Shown: positions 1-6,881, counted from the stretch's first letter. The stretch: 38,890 nucleotides of DNA from an uncultured Lachnospiraceae bacterium (GCA_947246015.1 CAMXQE010000035.1:1-38890), one strand, 5' to 3'. Notes: generated by a model from the sequence alone, not told the origin. Translations and numbers: made by a program.

Positions 1-194
1 TGACATTGTTCTACATTTTAAGTGAAAGTTATGGGGTAGATTGAAAGGGAATTTTTTAATACTGTTTATTTCGGAAAGATGAAAAAGTTCCTAAAAGTGC
101 ATTTTTGAGCGTTACCGATAAACAAAGGGGACGTCATACTTATTCAGTAAAAATCCATAATGTAATTTTGTGAAGTGGAAAATATAACTTGATG

Positions 195-223
195 TTGATT
201 ATGTCTGCACGCTAAAGTATAAT
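195..223 (+). promoter_or_regulatory. sigma-A promoter of the toxin-antitoxin pair
   Basis: A -35 box TTGATT (195-200) and a perfect -10 TATAAT (218-223) are separated by 17 bases, predicting a start near 230, just ahead of the AAAGGA ribosome site. The preceding bases 1-194 hold no gene that I can support: an open frame without a start codon runs from about 54 to 173 and may be a gene remnant. Confidence 0.7.
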
Positions 224-244
224 TATTCAAGAAAGGAACACGGT

Positions 245-509
245 ATGCATATGCAGAATATTATTTACACGAAAAAGGCAAGGAAAAGCATCAAGTCGCT
301 GGACATAAGGGTACAAGACCGGGTAAGAGCAGGAATTGAAAAAATACCATTTGGAGATATTAAAAAGCTGCAAGGTTATTCAAATTTGTATCGGCTCCGG
401 ATTGGCGATGATAGGGTTATATACCAGATGGAAAATGACACAATTATCATTTGATGCCGTTTTGCCTAGAGGCAAAGCATATAAAGGATTGCAGGAAGTG
501 GTTTTATGA
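245..509 (+). pseudogene. RelE/ParE-family toxin, frame broken near its end
   Basis: Type II toxin of the RelE/ParE fold; such toxins are usually ribosome-dependent mRNA endonucleases or gyrase poisons. The intact frame gives 69 residues starting MHMQNIIYTKKARKSIKSL, with the family strand pattern LYRLRIGDDRVIYQM, and stops at TGA 452-454. The family normally continues for about 15-20 more residues. Reading +1 from 453 supplies such a tail (DAVLPRGKAYKGLQEVVL) and ends at TGA 507-509, overlapping the ATG of the next gene, as in translationally coupled pairs. One extra T in the TTT at 450-452 explains the break. It may be a real inactivating mutation, a sequencing error or a recoding event (ATT TGA). 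The AAAGGA ribosome site 8 bases before 245 supports the start. The toxin precedes the antitoxin, the reverse of relBE. Confidence 0.7.
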
Positions 510-694
510 GCAGAGAAACGTTGCGTGGCCTGGTCGAAATCGTAGATGAAAAGGAAATTGATACAGTTTGCCGGATTCTTTTAAAATTTGTTGAGGAGGA
601 TATGGCACTGCCCGATGAAGTGGAGGCTATACGAGAAGCCAGAGAGGAAATTGAAAGAGGAGAATTATATTCCCATGAAGAGGTTTGGGGATAG
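506..694 (+). CDS. probable antitoxin partner of the RelE-like toxin
   Basis: A 62-residue acidic protein (MSRETLRGLVEIVDEKEIDT...) rich in Glu and Asp, ending in a SHEEVWG tail. Its size, charge and position directly after a RelE/ParE toxin fit an antitoxin of the kind found in toxin-first clostridial pairs. The start ATG (506-508) overlaps the TGA (507-509) of the frame-corrected toxin, so the two would be translationally coupled if the toxin frame were intact. No ribbon-helix-helix or HTH motif is obvious, so the DNA-binding part is uncertain. Between its stop and 810 there is an AT-rich stretch with a T7 run near 731 but no convincing terminator stem. Confidence 0.6.
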   Translation: MSRETLRGLVEIVDEKEIDTVCRILLKFVEEDMALPDEVEAIREAREEIERGELYSHEEVWG

Positions 695-809
695 AAGCAA
701 TTAGGGTTGTCAGAAAACAGAGAGTTTTTTTGTTAGCAAAATCAAGAGATAATTCCTAAATGCGAATCATTATGAAATTGACTATTGCGCAATGTTTATC
801 ATAAATTCC

Positions 810-838
810 TTTACAAAAAATGATTAATGGTATATTAT
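810..838 (+). promoter_or_regulatory. promoter of the PilZ gene
   Basis: TTTACA (810-815), a 17-base spacer and TATTAT (833-838). Transcription would start near 845 and give a leader of about 70 nt before the ATG at 917. Confidence 0.6.
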
Positions 839-916
839 TATAATGATGTATCAAATCCGAAAGGGAAAATACTGTTTATATATTATGATAAATTACTATT
901 GCAGGGGGTTCGCGTT

Positions 917-1285
917 ATGGGTGCAGAAGAAAAAAGGGGTTCTAGGAGAATGGATTTGGAATCGCGTCTGATTATAAAGCGGATAGATAATGGTATGGAG
1001 GATTATATCAAAATCGGTACGCAGGACATATCCAGAACCGGATGCGGGTTCGTAAGTAAAGAGAATCTGGAATTGGATACGGTTTATGAATCCCATATAA
1101 CCATTTGGACAAAAGAAGTGATTCATGTCCTGCTGAAGATTGTCAGGAAAGTGGAGCAGGAGGATGGATTCCTGTATGGAGCCATTTTTATGGGATTATC
1201 TGAAGTAGATGCTTTCCGGATTGAAGTATATGATATGCTGGATCAGGAGAACCGAAAGCAGGAGGGCGAAAGCGGCGCTTCTTAA
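917..1285 (+). CDS. PilZ-domain protein (putative c-di-GMP effector)
   Basis: A 122-residue, essentially single-domain PilZ protein. The two ligand motifs are visible: an arginine cluster RGSRR near the N-terminus (RxxxR type) and DISRTG about 45 residues later (D/NxSxxG type). PilZ proteins bind cyclic di-GMP and alter motility or surface behaviour. An upstream in-frame ATG at 827 exists, but it lies inside the -10 region and has no ribosome site. The ATG at 917 has GGGGG a few bases upstream, so it is chosen. The gene stands alone between its own promoter and terminator. It fits with the HD-GYP protein at 34490 and the chemoreceptor at 16979 as part of a signalling and motility repertoire. 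Confidence 0.75.
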   Translation: MGAEEKRGSRRMDLESRLIIKRIDNGMEDYIKIGTQDISRTGCGFVSKENLELDTVYESHITIWTKEVIHVLLKIVRKVEQEDGFLYGAIFMGLSEVDAFRIEVYDMLDQENRKQEGESGAS

Positions 1286-1355
1286 AAGTGGGACAGGAAA
1301 TTTGCCAAAGCATACATAAAACCTATAAAATGAATTATTAAAAAATTTACAAAAG

Positions 1356-1396
1356 AAAGACCTGCGGTTTCGGGATAACAGCAGCAGGTCTTTTTT
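1356..1396 (+). terminator. rho-independent terminator of the PilZ gene
   Basis: AAAGACCTGC (1356-1365) pairs with GCAGGTCTTT (1384-1393) around an 18-base loop, followed by a run of six T. The TGTACAC repeat element begins immediately after the T run. Confidence 0.85.
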
Positions 1397-1398
1397 CT

Positions 1399-1482
1399 GT
1401 ACACAGGGGTGCGTAAGGAAGAAATTAGCTGCTACGCAGCATGTACCCAGCGCGGCGGGCAGGGAGAGAAACCTTCCCTGCC
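1399..1482 (+). repeat. TGYACAC structured repeat, copy A
   Basis: First of three related intergenic elements (others at 5442 and 12509). The outer stem is GGGTGCGT (1407-1414) with ATGTACCC (1441-1448). Next comes a purine-rich internal segment containing GGAAGAAATT, then a hairpin GCTGC-tac-GCAGC (1428-1440) directly abutting the 3' outer strand. A second hairpin, GGCAGGGA (1458-1465) with TCCCTGCC (1475-1482), follows. The G-T pairs in the outer stem are allowed as wobble only when the plus strand is the RNA. Confidence 0.55.
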
Positions 1483-1674
1483 TGATTTTGCTTAAATACT
1501 CCGGGAGAGTCAGGTGATCCCCGCGAGCAATGAGGAAAGTAGCCATGCTTAAGAGATATAAACATCTCTGGATATTTGACGAATGCCGCGAGGGTCACAT
1601 ACCCCGCTGCTGTGCAGCGTTGCAAGCTTGATGCCCCGTTGCTTGCAGCGGGGTTGTTGACTGGCAGGGCGGGT
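1483..1674. other. intergenic region downstream of aroA with competing hairpins
   Basis: No gene is seen. CCCCGCTGC (1602-1610), CCCCGTTGC (1634-1642) and GCAGCGGGG (1645-1653) allow two mutually exclusive stems, because the last segment can pair with either of the first two. On the minus strand this would be the 3' untranslated region of the aro operon. A smaller stem AGAGAT/ATCTCT lies near 1553-1570. No T run marks a clear terminator for aroA. Confidence 0.4.
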
Positions 1675-2964
1675 TTATCGCCCGCATAGTTTCCGTAAAT
1701 CGCCATAGAAGTCCGGATAACTGATTGATACGCATTCGCTGTCCACGATATCCGTCTCCCCTTCGGCCATCAGTGAGGCTATGGCGAAACTCATGGCAAT
1801 CCGATGGTCATCGTGGGCATGGATGACAGCTCCGTGCAGCGGCCGGACGGAGGGATGGGTTCCCCGGATAATCATGCCGTCTTCCGTTCCGTCAATGTCA
1901 CAGCCCATGGCGGAGAGATTTTCAACCATGACGTCAATGCGGTTGGACTCCTTTACTTTCAGTTCCGCGGCATTCCGGATGACGGTAGTGCCGTCTGCCA
2001 TTGCCGCCATAACAGCGATGATGGGAAGCTCGTCGATAAGAGTCGGGATAATGTCTCCTTCTATGACGGTGCCATGGAGAGGGCTGTAAGTCACATGGAT
2101 ATCTGCTGTCGGTTCTCCTTCTTGATTTTCATTCAAAAGGGTAATCTGTCCGCCCATGTCTTTGATTACTTTCAGAATACCGGCTCTGGTAGGATTGATT
2201 CCAACGTTACGGATAAGGATATCGGCATCAGGGACAAGCAGTCCGGCAGCAAGAAAATATGCTGCGGAGGAAATATCTCCCGGTACGTTGATTTTCTGTC
2301 CTGTTAACACCGGACGGGGATAGACCGTAGCGGTGGTGCCTTCCGTCCGGACATCCGCGCCGAAGGTGCGCAGCATCAGCTCGGAATGGTTGCGGCTTAA
2401 AGCAAGTTCGGTGACGGAGGTGGGAGAATCCGCATACAATCCGGCAAGGAGTATGGCAGACTTTACCTGGGCGGAAATTACTTCCGGGCGGTAATGAATG
2501 CCTTTTAAGGAGCTTCCGGTGATTTTTAACGGAGCGCAGTTATTACCGTTCAGGCTTTCGATACGCGCACCCATCATGGAAAGGGGTTCCATAATCCGTT
2601 TCATGGGACGTTTCTGAATCGAGGCGTCTCCGGTCAGCGTGGTTTCAAAAGGCTGGCCTGCGAGGATACCGGAAATCAGACGGGTCGTAGTGCCGCTGTT
2701 TCCTGTATCGAGAATGGAGGAGGGGGCAGACAGCCCGTCCAGTCCTTTTCCGTGAATGGTGATTTTATCCGGTTCATTCTCAATGGTGATGTCCAGTCGG
2801 CGGAAACAGTCGATGGTGGAAAGGCAGTCCGCTCCCTGCAGAAAATTGGTGACTTCCGTTTTTCCTTTGGAAAGTGCGCCGAACATGACGGCGCGGTGGG
2901 AAATGGATTTATCGCCGGGGACGGTGATTTCCCCTTTCAGGCTGCTTGTTTTATGGAATTTCAT
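1675..2964 (-). CDS. aroA: 3-phosphoshikimate 1-carboxyvinyltransferase (EPSP synthase)
   Basis: The 429-residue protein has the length expected for EPSP synthase, which transfers enolpyruvyl from phosphoenolpyruvate to shikimate-3-phosphate, the sixth step of the chorismate pathway in the cytoplasm. Recognisable signatures are the N-terminal PGDKSISHRA, the GNSGTTTRLISG phosphate and PEP loop, KRPMKR, and the late ESNRIDV and DDHRIAMSFA segments around catalytic residues. The ATG at 2964 is preceded by AAGGAGG. It is the last gene of the leftward aroF-tyrA-aroA operon, 56 bases after tyrA. GTTTRL and the sequence around it differ from the LGNAGTAMR of enterobacterial class I enzymes, so glyphosate class is not assigned. 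Confidence 0.95.
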   Translation of the reverse strand: MKFHKTSSLKGEITVPGDKSISHRAVMFGALSKGKTEVTNFLQGADCLSTIDCFRRLDITIENEPDKITIHGKGLDGLSAPSSILDTGNSGTTTRLISGILAGQPFETTLTGDASIQKRPMKRIMEPLSMMGARIESLNGNNCAPLKITGSSLKGIHYRPEVISAQVKSAILLAGLYADSPTSVTELALSRNHSELMLRTFGADVRTEGTTATVYPRPVLTGQKINVPGDISSAAYFLAAGLLVPDADILIRNVGINPTRAGILKVIKDMGGQITLLNENQEGEPTADIHVTYSPLHGTVIEGDIIPTLIDELPIIAVMAAMADGTTVIRNAAELKVKESNRIDVMVENLSAMGCDIDGTEDGMIIRGTHPSVRPLHGAVIHAHDDHRIAMSFAIASLMAEGETDIVDSECVSISYPDFYGDLRKLCGR

Positions 2965-3020
2965 AGAATCCTCCTTACCTTATTTGAAATTATATAAATT
3001 ATGAAAAGATATAAACGGAA

Positions 3021-4154
3021 TTATTTTTTTTCATAAATCGTATAGCCGCGGCTTCTTAAGATTCCGGCGGCAGTCAGGACATCGTTTTCCGCATAAAATT
3101 CAATACGCAGGGCGCCTTCTTCCCGTTCCCTGTTATGGACAATGCCGATGTTTTTAATGCTGATTTGATTCAGCGCAAGGATGGTCGCGATGGAAGCCAA
3201 AGCCCCTGTTTCATCCGCAATATCAACCGTAAGGGAGTAAGCCTTTTTAATAGGGCCGCTGGATGCTTCCGCAAAGGAGTCCCGGTAAGTCCGTGCTCCC
3301 TGGAAAAAATCGTAAAGGGATTTGGCATCTTTTCCTTCCAATTCCCCGCGGATATGAGTGAGGGCACGGATATAATCGTCCAAAAGCCGGAGGATGTTGT
3401 CCGTGTTGGTGAGGCATATCTGCTGCCACATATCGGGAGAGGAGGAAGCTATCCGGGTAATGTCCTTGAAGCCTCCGGCGGCAATCATTTTCATGATTCC
3501 GTCCTCGGAGTCGCTGTCTTTCACTAAATGCACAAGGGAAGATGCGATAACATGGGGAAGGTGGCTGACGGCGGCAGTCACGTAATCGTGTTGGCAGGCG
3601 TTTAACACAAGCGGAATGGCGCCTATAATAGAGACCAGTTCCTGATATGCCTTTAATTTTTCCGCAGGCACTTCTTCCGTGGGGGTCAGTATATAGTAGG
3701 CGTTTTCCAGAAGGCGCGCTTTGGAATTGGCATATCCGAAGCGTTCGCTGCCGGCCATCGGGTGCCCGCCGATGAACTGGCCGGACAGTCCCATGGCTTC
3801 AATGTGGCTGTGGATGCCGCTTTTTACACTGCCTACGTCGGTCAGGAGGCAGGAGGGGGACAGATACTGCTTCAGGGCGTTTAAGTTTTCATCATTGCCG
3901 GAAACCGGAGCGCACAGGAAGATATAGTCACAGGCATGGAAAGATTCATCTATGGCAGTTGTTATGCGGTCCGCAATGCCTTCTTCCTGTGCCAGTGACA
4001 GAGTGTCCTTATTGGTATCATATGCAATCAGCTTTGTGTCCGGCAGGGCGGATTTCAATGCTTTGGCGATAGAGCCGCCAATCAGTCCGAGTCCGATAAA
4101 GCCCACGGTCAGCGGTGCTTCTGCCTTTGCCGTGTCAGTAGGTAATGCTGTCAT
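3021..4154 (-). CDS. tyrA: prephenate dehydrogenase with C-terminal ACT domain
   Basis: A 377-residue enzyme that oxidatively decarboxylates prephenate to 4-hydroxyphenylpyruvate in tyrosine synthesis. The Rossmann dinucleotide motif GFIGLGLIGGS lies near residues 18-28. The catalytic region contains GGHPMAGSE (His in the conserved GxHPMxG loop) and YVTAAVSHLPH. A C-terminal ACT domain (SLTVDIADETGALASIATIL..., about residues 305-377) suggests feedback control by an amino acid, probably tyrosine. The start has CGGAGGA eight bases upstream. It sits between aroF and aroA, and a 31-base palindrome (4181-4211) lies in its leader. The first 14 residues before the fold are a short unconserved extension. 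Confidence 0.93.
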   Translation of the reverse strand: MTALPTDTAKAEAPLTVGFIGLGLIGGSIAKALKSALPDTKLIAYDTNKDTLSLAQEEGIADRITTAIDESFHACDYIFLCAPVSGNDENLNALKQYLSPSCLLTDVGSVKSGIHSHIEAMGLSGQFIGGHPMAGSERFGYANSKARLLENAYYILTPTEEVPAEKLKAYQELVSIIGAIPLVLNACQHDYVTAAVSHLPHVIASSLVHLVKDSDSEDGIMKMIAAGGFKDITRIASSSPDMWQQICLTNTDNILRLLDDYIRALTHIRGELEGKDAKSLYDFFQGARTYRDSFAEASSGPIKKAYSLTVDIADETGALASIATILALNQISIKNIGIVHNREREEGALRIEFYAENDVLTAAGILRSRGYTIYEKK

Positions 4155-4180
4155 AAGTATCCTCCGTTATGTCAGAAATC

Positions 4181-4211
4181 GTAACAGTTCAGCCTTCGGC
4201 CAAACTGTTAC
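4181..4211. repeat. GTAACAGTT palindromic repeat (aroF-tyrA gap)
   Basis: GTAACAGTT (4181-4189) and AACTGTTAC (4203-4211) form a nine-base stem, continued by GCC/GGC with a TTC loop. Related palindromes with the same ends lie at 5397-5429 and 31909-31940. Confidence 0.7.
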
Positions 4212-4217
4212 CGGAAA

Positions 4218-5240
4218 TCAGCAAATGGTAAACTCCCGTCCGATTAAATCGCACAGCGGTTTCAGTTCGGAAGTCAGGCGGTCAAATTTTTCAAAAGTCA
4301 GTGACTGGGGACCGTCCGAAAGGGCACAGGCCGGATTGTTGTGCACTTCAATCATCAGTCCGTCCGCCCCGCAGGCAACGGCGGCTTTGGCCATCGGAGG
4401 CACGTATTTGTAGGCTCCGGTGGAGTGGGAAGGGTCTGCGATGACCGGCAGGTGGGTCCTTTCCCGGAGAACCGGAACGGCGCTTAAATCCAGTGTGTTC
4501 CTTGTGGAAGTTTCATAGGTACGGATTCCTCTTTCACATAATACTACATTGGGATTGCCTTCCGCAATGATGTATTCCGCCGCATTGAGCCATTCGTCGA
4601 TGGTGGCGCACAGTCCCCGTTTTAACAGCACCGGAAGACCGGAGCGTCCGGCTTCTTTTAAAAGGATGAAATTCTGCATGTTGCGGGCGCCAATCTGAAT
4701 CATGTCCACGTATTTTACAGCTTCTTCGATGGCTTCCTGGCTGACGACCTCGCAGATGGTAGCAAGTCCGTTTTCCTTTCCGGCTTCCTGCATATAGCGC
4801 AGCCCTACTGTTTCCAGCCCCTGGAAAGAGTAGGGGGAAGTCCTTGGTTTATAAGCACCGCCCCGCAGGATTGTAGCGCCGGACTTTTTCACCGCACGGG
4901 CGATGCACATGAGCTGTTCTTCCGTTTCCACAGCGCAGGGACCGGCCATAATGGTCAGGTTGTCCGGCCCGATGTGGGTATTGCCTACCCGGACGGTGGT
5001 TGGTTCCGGGTGGAATTTTTTATTGGCGAGCTTATAGCTTTCCGTAACGGGGACGATGCGGTCCACATCTTTGAAGCTGACCAGATTTTCCGTGGGCAGT
5101 TTGGTTTTGTCGCCTACGATACCGATGATGGTAACTTCCTCGCCACGGGAAAGATGAGTCTGTAATCCGTGTTTTTCAATATAGGACAGCACCGAATCTA
5201 CACTTTGCGGTGCGGCGTTTGGTTTCATTATGACAATCAT
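4218..5240 (-). CDS. aroF: DAHP synthase (3-deoxy-7-phosphoheptulonate synthase), type I beta
   Basis: Condenses phosphoenolpyruvate with erythrose-4-phosphate, the entry step of aromatic amino-acid synthesis. The N-terminal ~70 residues (MIVIMKPNAAPQSVDSVLSY...) form the ferredoxin-like regulatory domain typical of Thermotoga-type I-beta enzymes. The barrel follows with IMAGPCAVET, RGGAYKPRTSPYSFQG, IQIGARNMQN, LLKRG and IADPSHSTG, which hold the PEP, metal and phosphate ligands. The longest reading would start at 5279, but ATG 5240 has GAGG six bases upstream and begins exactly at the conserved MIVIMKP, so 340 residues are called. It is first in the aroF-tyrA-aroA operon behind a hairpin-rich leader. 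No T-box antiterminator sequence was found in that leader. Confidence 0.94.
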   Translation of the reverse strand: MIVIMKPNAAPQSVDSVLSYIEKHGLQTHLSRGEEVTIIGIVGDKTKLPTENLVSFKDVDRIVPVTESYKLANKKFHPEPTTVRVGNTHIGPDNLTIMAGPCAVETEEQLMCIARAVKKSGATILRGGAYKPRTSPYSFQGLETVGLRYMQEAGKENGLATICEVVSQEAIEEAVKYVDMIQIGARNMQNFILLKEAGRSGLPVLLKRGLCATIDEWLNAAEYIIAEGNPNVVLCERGIRTYETSTRNTLDLSAVPVLRERTHLPVIADPSHSTGAYKYVPPMAKAAVACGADGLMIEVHNNPACALSDGPQSLTFEKFDRLTSELKPLCDLIGREFTIC

Positions 5241-5246
5241 GGTTTT

Positions 5247-5273
5247 CCTCATTTCTACGCTGCTTTTTGCGCA
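5247..5273 (-). repeat. translation-start repeat of aroF (matches yerC leader)
   Basis: The 27 bases ending in the ribosome site of aroF match the same position before yerC (15217-15243) at 23 of 27 positions. The shared right half is CAGCGYAGAAATGAGG on the minus strand, and the left half contains TGCGCA. Confidence 0.6.
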
Positions 5274-5276
5274 TAC

Positions 5277-5345
5277 CAAGTTTGTGGATGCAGCGCAGAC
5301 ACAAACTTGTGGAGTGAAAGATTTGAAAAATCTTTCACTCTTTTT
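5277..5345. promoter_or_regulatory. two strong hairpins in the aroF leader; plus-strand terminator shape
   Basis: CAAGTTTGTG (5277-5286) pairs with CACAAACTTG (5300-5309). GAGTGAAAGATTT (5312-5324) pairs perfectly with AAATCTTTCACTC (5328-5340) over a GAA loop, followed on the plus strand by five T. On the plus strand it looks like a rho-independent terminator, yet no plus-strand gene precedes it. In the minus-strand aroF leader it gives two consecutive stable stems just upstream of the ribosome site and may affect expression. Confidence 0.6.
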
Positions 5346-5396
5346 ACATCGTTTTTGTTGCTATTTCCATATCTGTTTCTTTTTGTGTGAATTTTA

Positions 5397-5429
5397 TGTA
5401 ACAGTTCAGCCGAAGGATGGACTGTTACA
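5397..5429. repeat. TGTAACAGT palindromic repeat (aroF leader)
   Basis: TGTAACAGT (5397-5405) pairs with ACTGTTACA (5421-5429), extended by TCA/TGG and CC/GG with a GAA loop. Same family as 4181-4211 and 31909-31940. Confidence 0.7.
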
Positions 5430-5441
5430 ATTTCATGCTTT

Positions 5442-5529
5442 ATGCACACACGGGCGCCATAGGAAATTTGTCAGCAAGGCTGACGGATGCATGGCACAGG
5501 AGTAGGGGGGATTATTTCCCCTGCCCGAT
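5442..5529 (+). repeat. TGYACAC structured repeat, copy B
   Basis: Shares ATAGGAAATTT, the hairpin GTCAGC-aag-GCTGAC (5470-5484) and the CACAGGAGTAGGGG tail with copy C. The outer stem is weaker (GCGCC with GG-a-TGC, one bulge). A trailing stem AGGGG (5504-5508) / CCCCT (5518-5522) follows. It lies inside the aroF leader, antisense to that transcript. Confidence 0.55.
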
Positions 5530-5587
5530 GAATCAATAAGCTGGCCCGCAGAGCGTGGCGGCGTTTGGCTTATAAATGCACAGTCAC

Positions 5588-5616
5588 AGTATAACGCGTC
5601 AACGTGCGAAAGTCAA
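5588..5616 (-). promoter_or_regulatory. sigma-A promoter of the aroF-tyrA-aroA operon
   Basis: On the minus strand TTGACT (5611-5616), a 17-base spacer and TATACT (5588-5593). Transcription would start near 5581, giving a leader of about 340 nt before the aroF ATG. Confidence 0.75.
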
Positions 5617-5744
5617 TGGAAATTGTTTAAGGGGAGCATGGTCAGCTACTTTAGTACACTGAGTACCCTGCTTTCTTTATAGAGCGCCACGCAGTCAATA
5701 TCGTGGATATTTGTAATGTTCATGTTTTTCAATGTAGTCACATC

Positions 5745-5772
5745 TTGCAAAACCCTGTCATTGTGATAGAAT
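5745..5772 (+). promoter_or_regulatory. promoter of the type I toxin-like transcript
   Basis: TTGCAA (5745-5750), 16 bases, TAGAAT (5767-5772). The predicted start (about 5779) coincides with the first arm of the long inverted repeat that closes the transcript. Confidence 0.5.
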
Positions 5773-5891
5773 ATATTTGGGTGTTACCAAAACGGGTAGC
5801 GGTTCGCCTTTTGCCAAAATGAGTACATTTTGAGAACTTCCAGTACCGGAGGAGGGGATACATATGGAAAATAAAGTGAAAGGTAGCACTA

Positions 5892-6026
5892 TTGGTGTTC
5901 GGAATAATTTTGGAGCTTGTCGGTATTGTAGTGACGGTTATCAGCATCATCGTCACGGTAATCAGTATCCGGCAGACCAGAAGAGATAAAAAACATCAAA
6001 AAAGCAACCGCACCGACCAAAGTTAA
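5892..6026 (+). CDS. small hydrophobic peptide, possible type I (holin-like) toxin
   Basis: The frame 5880-6026 encodes a single hydrophobic segment (FGIILELVGIVVTVISIIVT) followed by a basic polar tail (RQTRRDKKHQKSNRTDQS). This is the architecture of Fst/TxpA and 'putative holin-like' toxins of Firmicutes. The start is unclear. A TTG at 5892 has AAAGG eight bases upstream and gives 44 residues. The better ribosome site, GGAGGAGGGG, leads to ATG 5864, which is out of frame. Removing one G at 5882-5883 would join ATG 5864 to the hydrophobic frame, so the gene could be frameshifted. Its last codons overlap the stem AAAAGCAAC/GTTGCTTTT, as commonly seen in such loci. Confidence 0.4.
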   Translation: MVFGIILELVGIVVTVISIIVTVISIRQTRRDKKHQKSNRTDQS

Positions 6027-6037
6027 GTTGCTTTTTT
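5998..6037 (+). terminator. hairpin overlapping the end of the hydrophobic peptide gene
   Basis: AAAAAAGCAAC (5998-6008) pairs with GTTGCTTTTTT (6027-6037); the 3' arm supplies the T run. The stop codon at 6024-6026 lies in its loop. Confidence 0.7.
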
Positions 6038-6305
6038 GAACATTCTATTAACTGAGGCGAACCGTTGCTTCACGGTAACACCTTTTTCTATAACTCATCT
6101 TAGCACTTATCCGCACTTCCGTCAACAAATTTTTCCCGCGCAAAAAGCCTGTCTGAATGAAAAGTATTTGGAAAAAGTTATTTTTGGATAAATTTTTGAA
6201 ATAAAGAAAGGCAATAAAGTGTAGATGGAATGCTGTTATGCGTTTACCGTGTGTGCCGGATGGATGTTATAATAGTTTAAAATGTCAGGTTGGGAGGCAG
6301 AATGG

Positions 6306-6818
6306 ATGTTAATGGATGATACAAAGGAAGAGGATGCTGTATGGGAGAAAGTTTTTGCGGTGCTTAATTTTAATCCCTCCTGCCAATACAGAGGGCATTC
6401 CATGAAAGTGCCGCTGCCATTTGAAATCGCTCTGCCATATGCGGTATATGCCATCGACCATATGACAGAGGAACAAATAGACGGCATGGATGGAATCATC
6501 AGGGATTGCCTGATTACATGTGCCAATGGGGAAAAAGAATGGTATGCATTGGACTGGCAGCATAGCACGTTTAAGTTCCATCCGGGAAATATAGAAGAAC
6601 AGCAGAGTATATGGGTAGCAGATGAAAGATATTATGGCGGCGGATACTATGCTTATTTTCCATCTTTTTATCCGGACGGTGATTATTATTTCTTTATAGA
6701 TGTCGATTTTCAAAACGGATATCTGGGTCATCCCTGGAGACGGGAAGTATGGATATTTGGAACGGAGTTAGAAAAAGAAATAAAAAAATATATAAAAAAC
6801 TGGGTTGGAAACACGTAA
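6306..6818 (+). CDS. DUF2716-like protein of unknown function
   Basis: A cytoplasmic protein of 170 residues, with no signal peptide or membrane segment. The C-terminal half contains the pattern FYPDGDYYFFIDVDFQNGYLGHPWRREVWIFG, characteristic of the DUF2716 family (recognised from memory; function unknown). An earlier in-frame ATG at 6282 would be nearly leaderless behind the TATAAT at 6268-6273. ATG 6306 has GGGAGG eight bases upstream and is preferred. It is a single gene between the toxin-like locus and the EF-G-like gene, with no clear partner. Confidence 0.65.
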   Translation: MLMDDTKEEDAVWEKVFAVLNFNPSCQYRGHSMKVPLPFEIALPYAVYAIDHMTEEQIDGMDGIIRDCLITCANGEKEWYALDWQHSTFKFHPGNIEEQQSIWVADERYYGGGYYAYFPSFYPDGDYYFFIDVDFQNGYLGHPWRREVWIFGTELEKEIKKYIKNWVGNT

Positions 6819-6852
6819 AATAAAAAAGAGTGTGCAAATTGTTCAATTTCAC

Positions 6853-6881
6853 TTGTAAAAATCAGAAAGTTTTAGTAAAAT
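6853..6881 (+). promoter_or_regulatory. promoter of the EF-G-like gene
   Basis: TTGTAA (6853-6858), 17 bases, TAAAAT (6876-6881). The leader of about 80 nt ends with GCGGAGG before the ATG at 6970. Confidence 0.6.

Larger units (their letters stand above)
5779..6087 (+). ncRNA. type I toxin-like transcript with complementary 5' and 3' ends
   Basis: GGTGTTACC (5780-5788) and GGTTCGCC (5801-5808) near the predicted 5' end are exact complements of GGTAACACC (6074-6082) and GGCGAACC (6056-6063) near the 3' end. The order is correct for a long end-to-end stem. The transcript would end at the T run 6083-6087 after the small stem ACCGT/ACGGT. Pairing of the 5' and 3' ends that keeps a toxin mRNA silent is known for several type I toxins (hok, AapA-type). 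Here the assignment is inference from structure and the encoded hydrophobic peptide. No antisense RNA promoter was identified with confidence. Confidence 0.45.

Noticed and set aside
54..173. Open frame without a start codon near the window start
   Set aside because: No initiation codon or ribosome site; may be a remnant, but not supportable as a gene.
5240..5581. T-box or tryptophan attenuator in the aroF leader
   Set aside because: No TGGNACCGCG-type antiterminator and no leader peptide with clustered Trp, Tyr or Phe codons was found.
5646..5788. Minus-strand 25-codon ORF (MNITNIHDIDCVALYKESRV...) with an open frame upstream
   Set aside because: Protein-like in composition, possibly a gene remnant, but no ribosome site, no recognised family, and it overlaps the toxin-like promoter.
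5938..5956. TCAGCATCATCGTCACGG region as a short tandem repeat
   Set aside because: It is the codon pattern of the hydrophobic segment (ISIIVTV), not an independent repeat.
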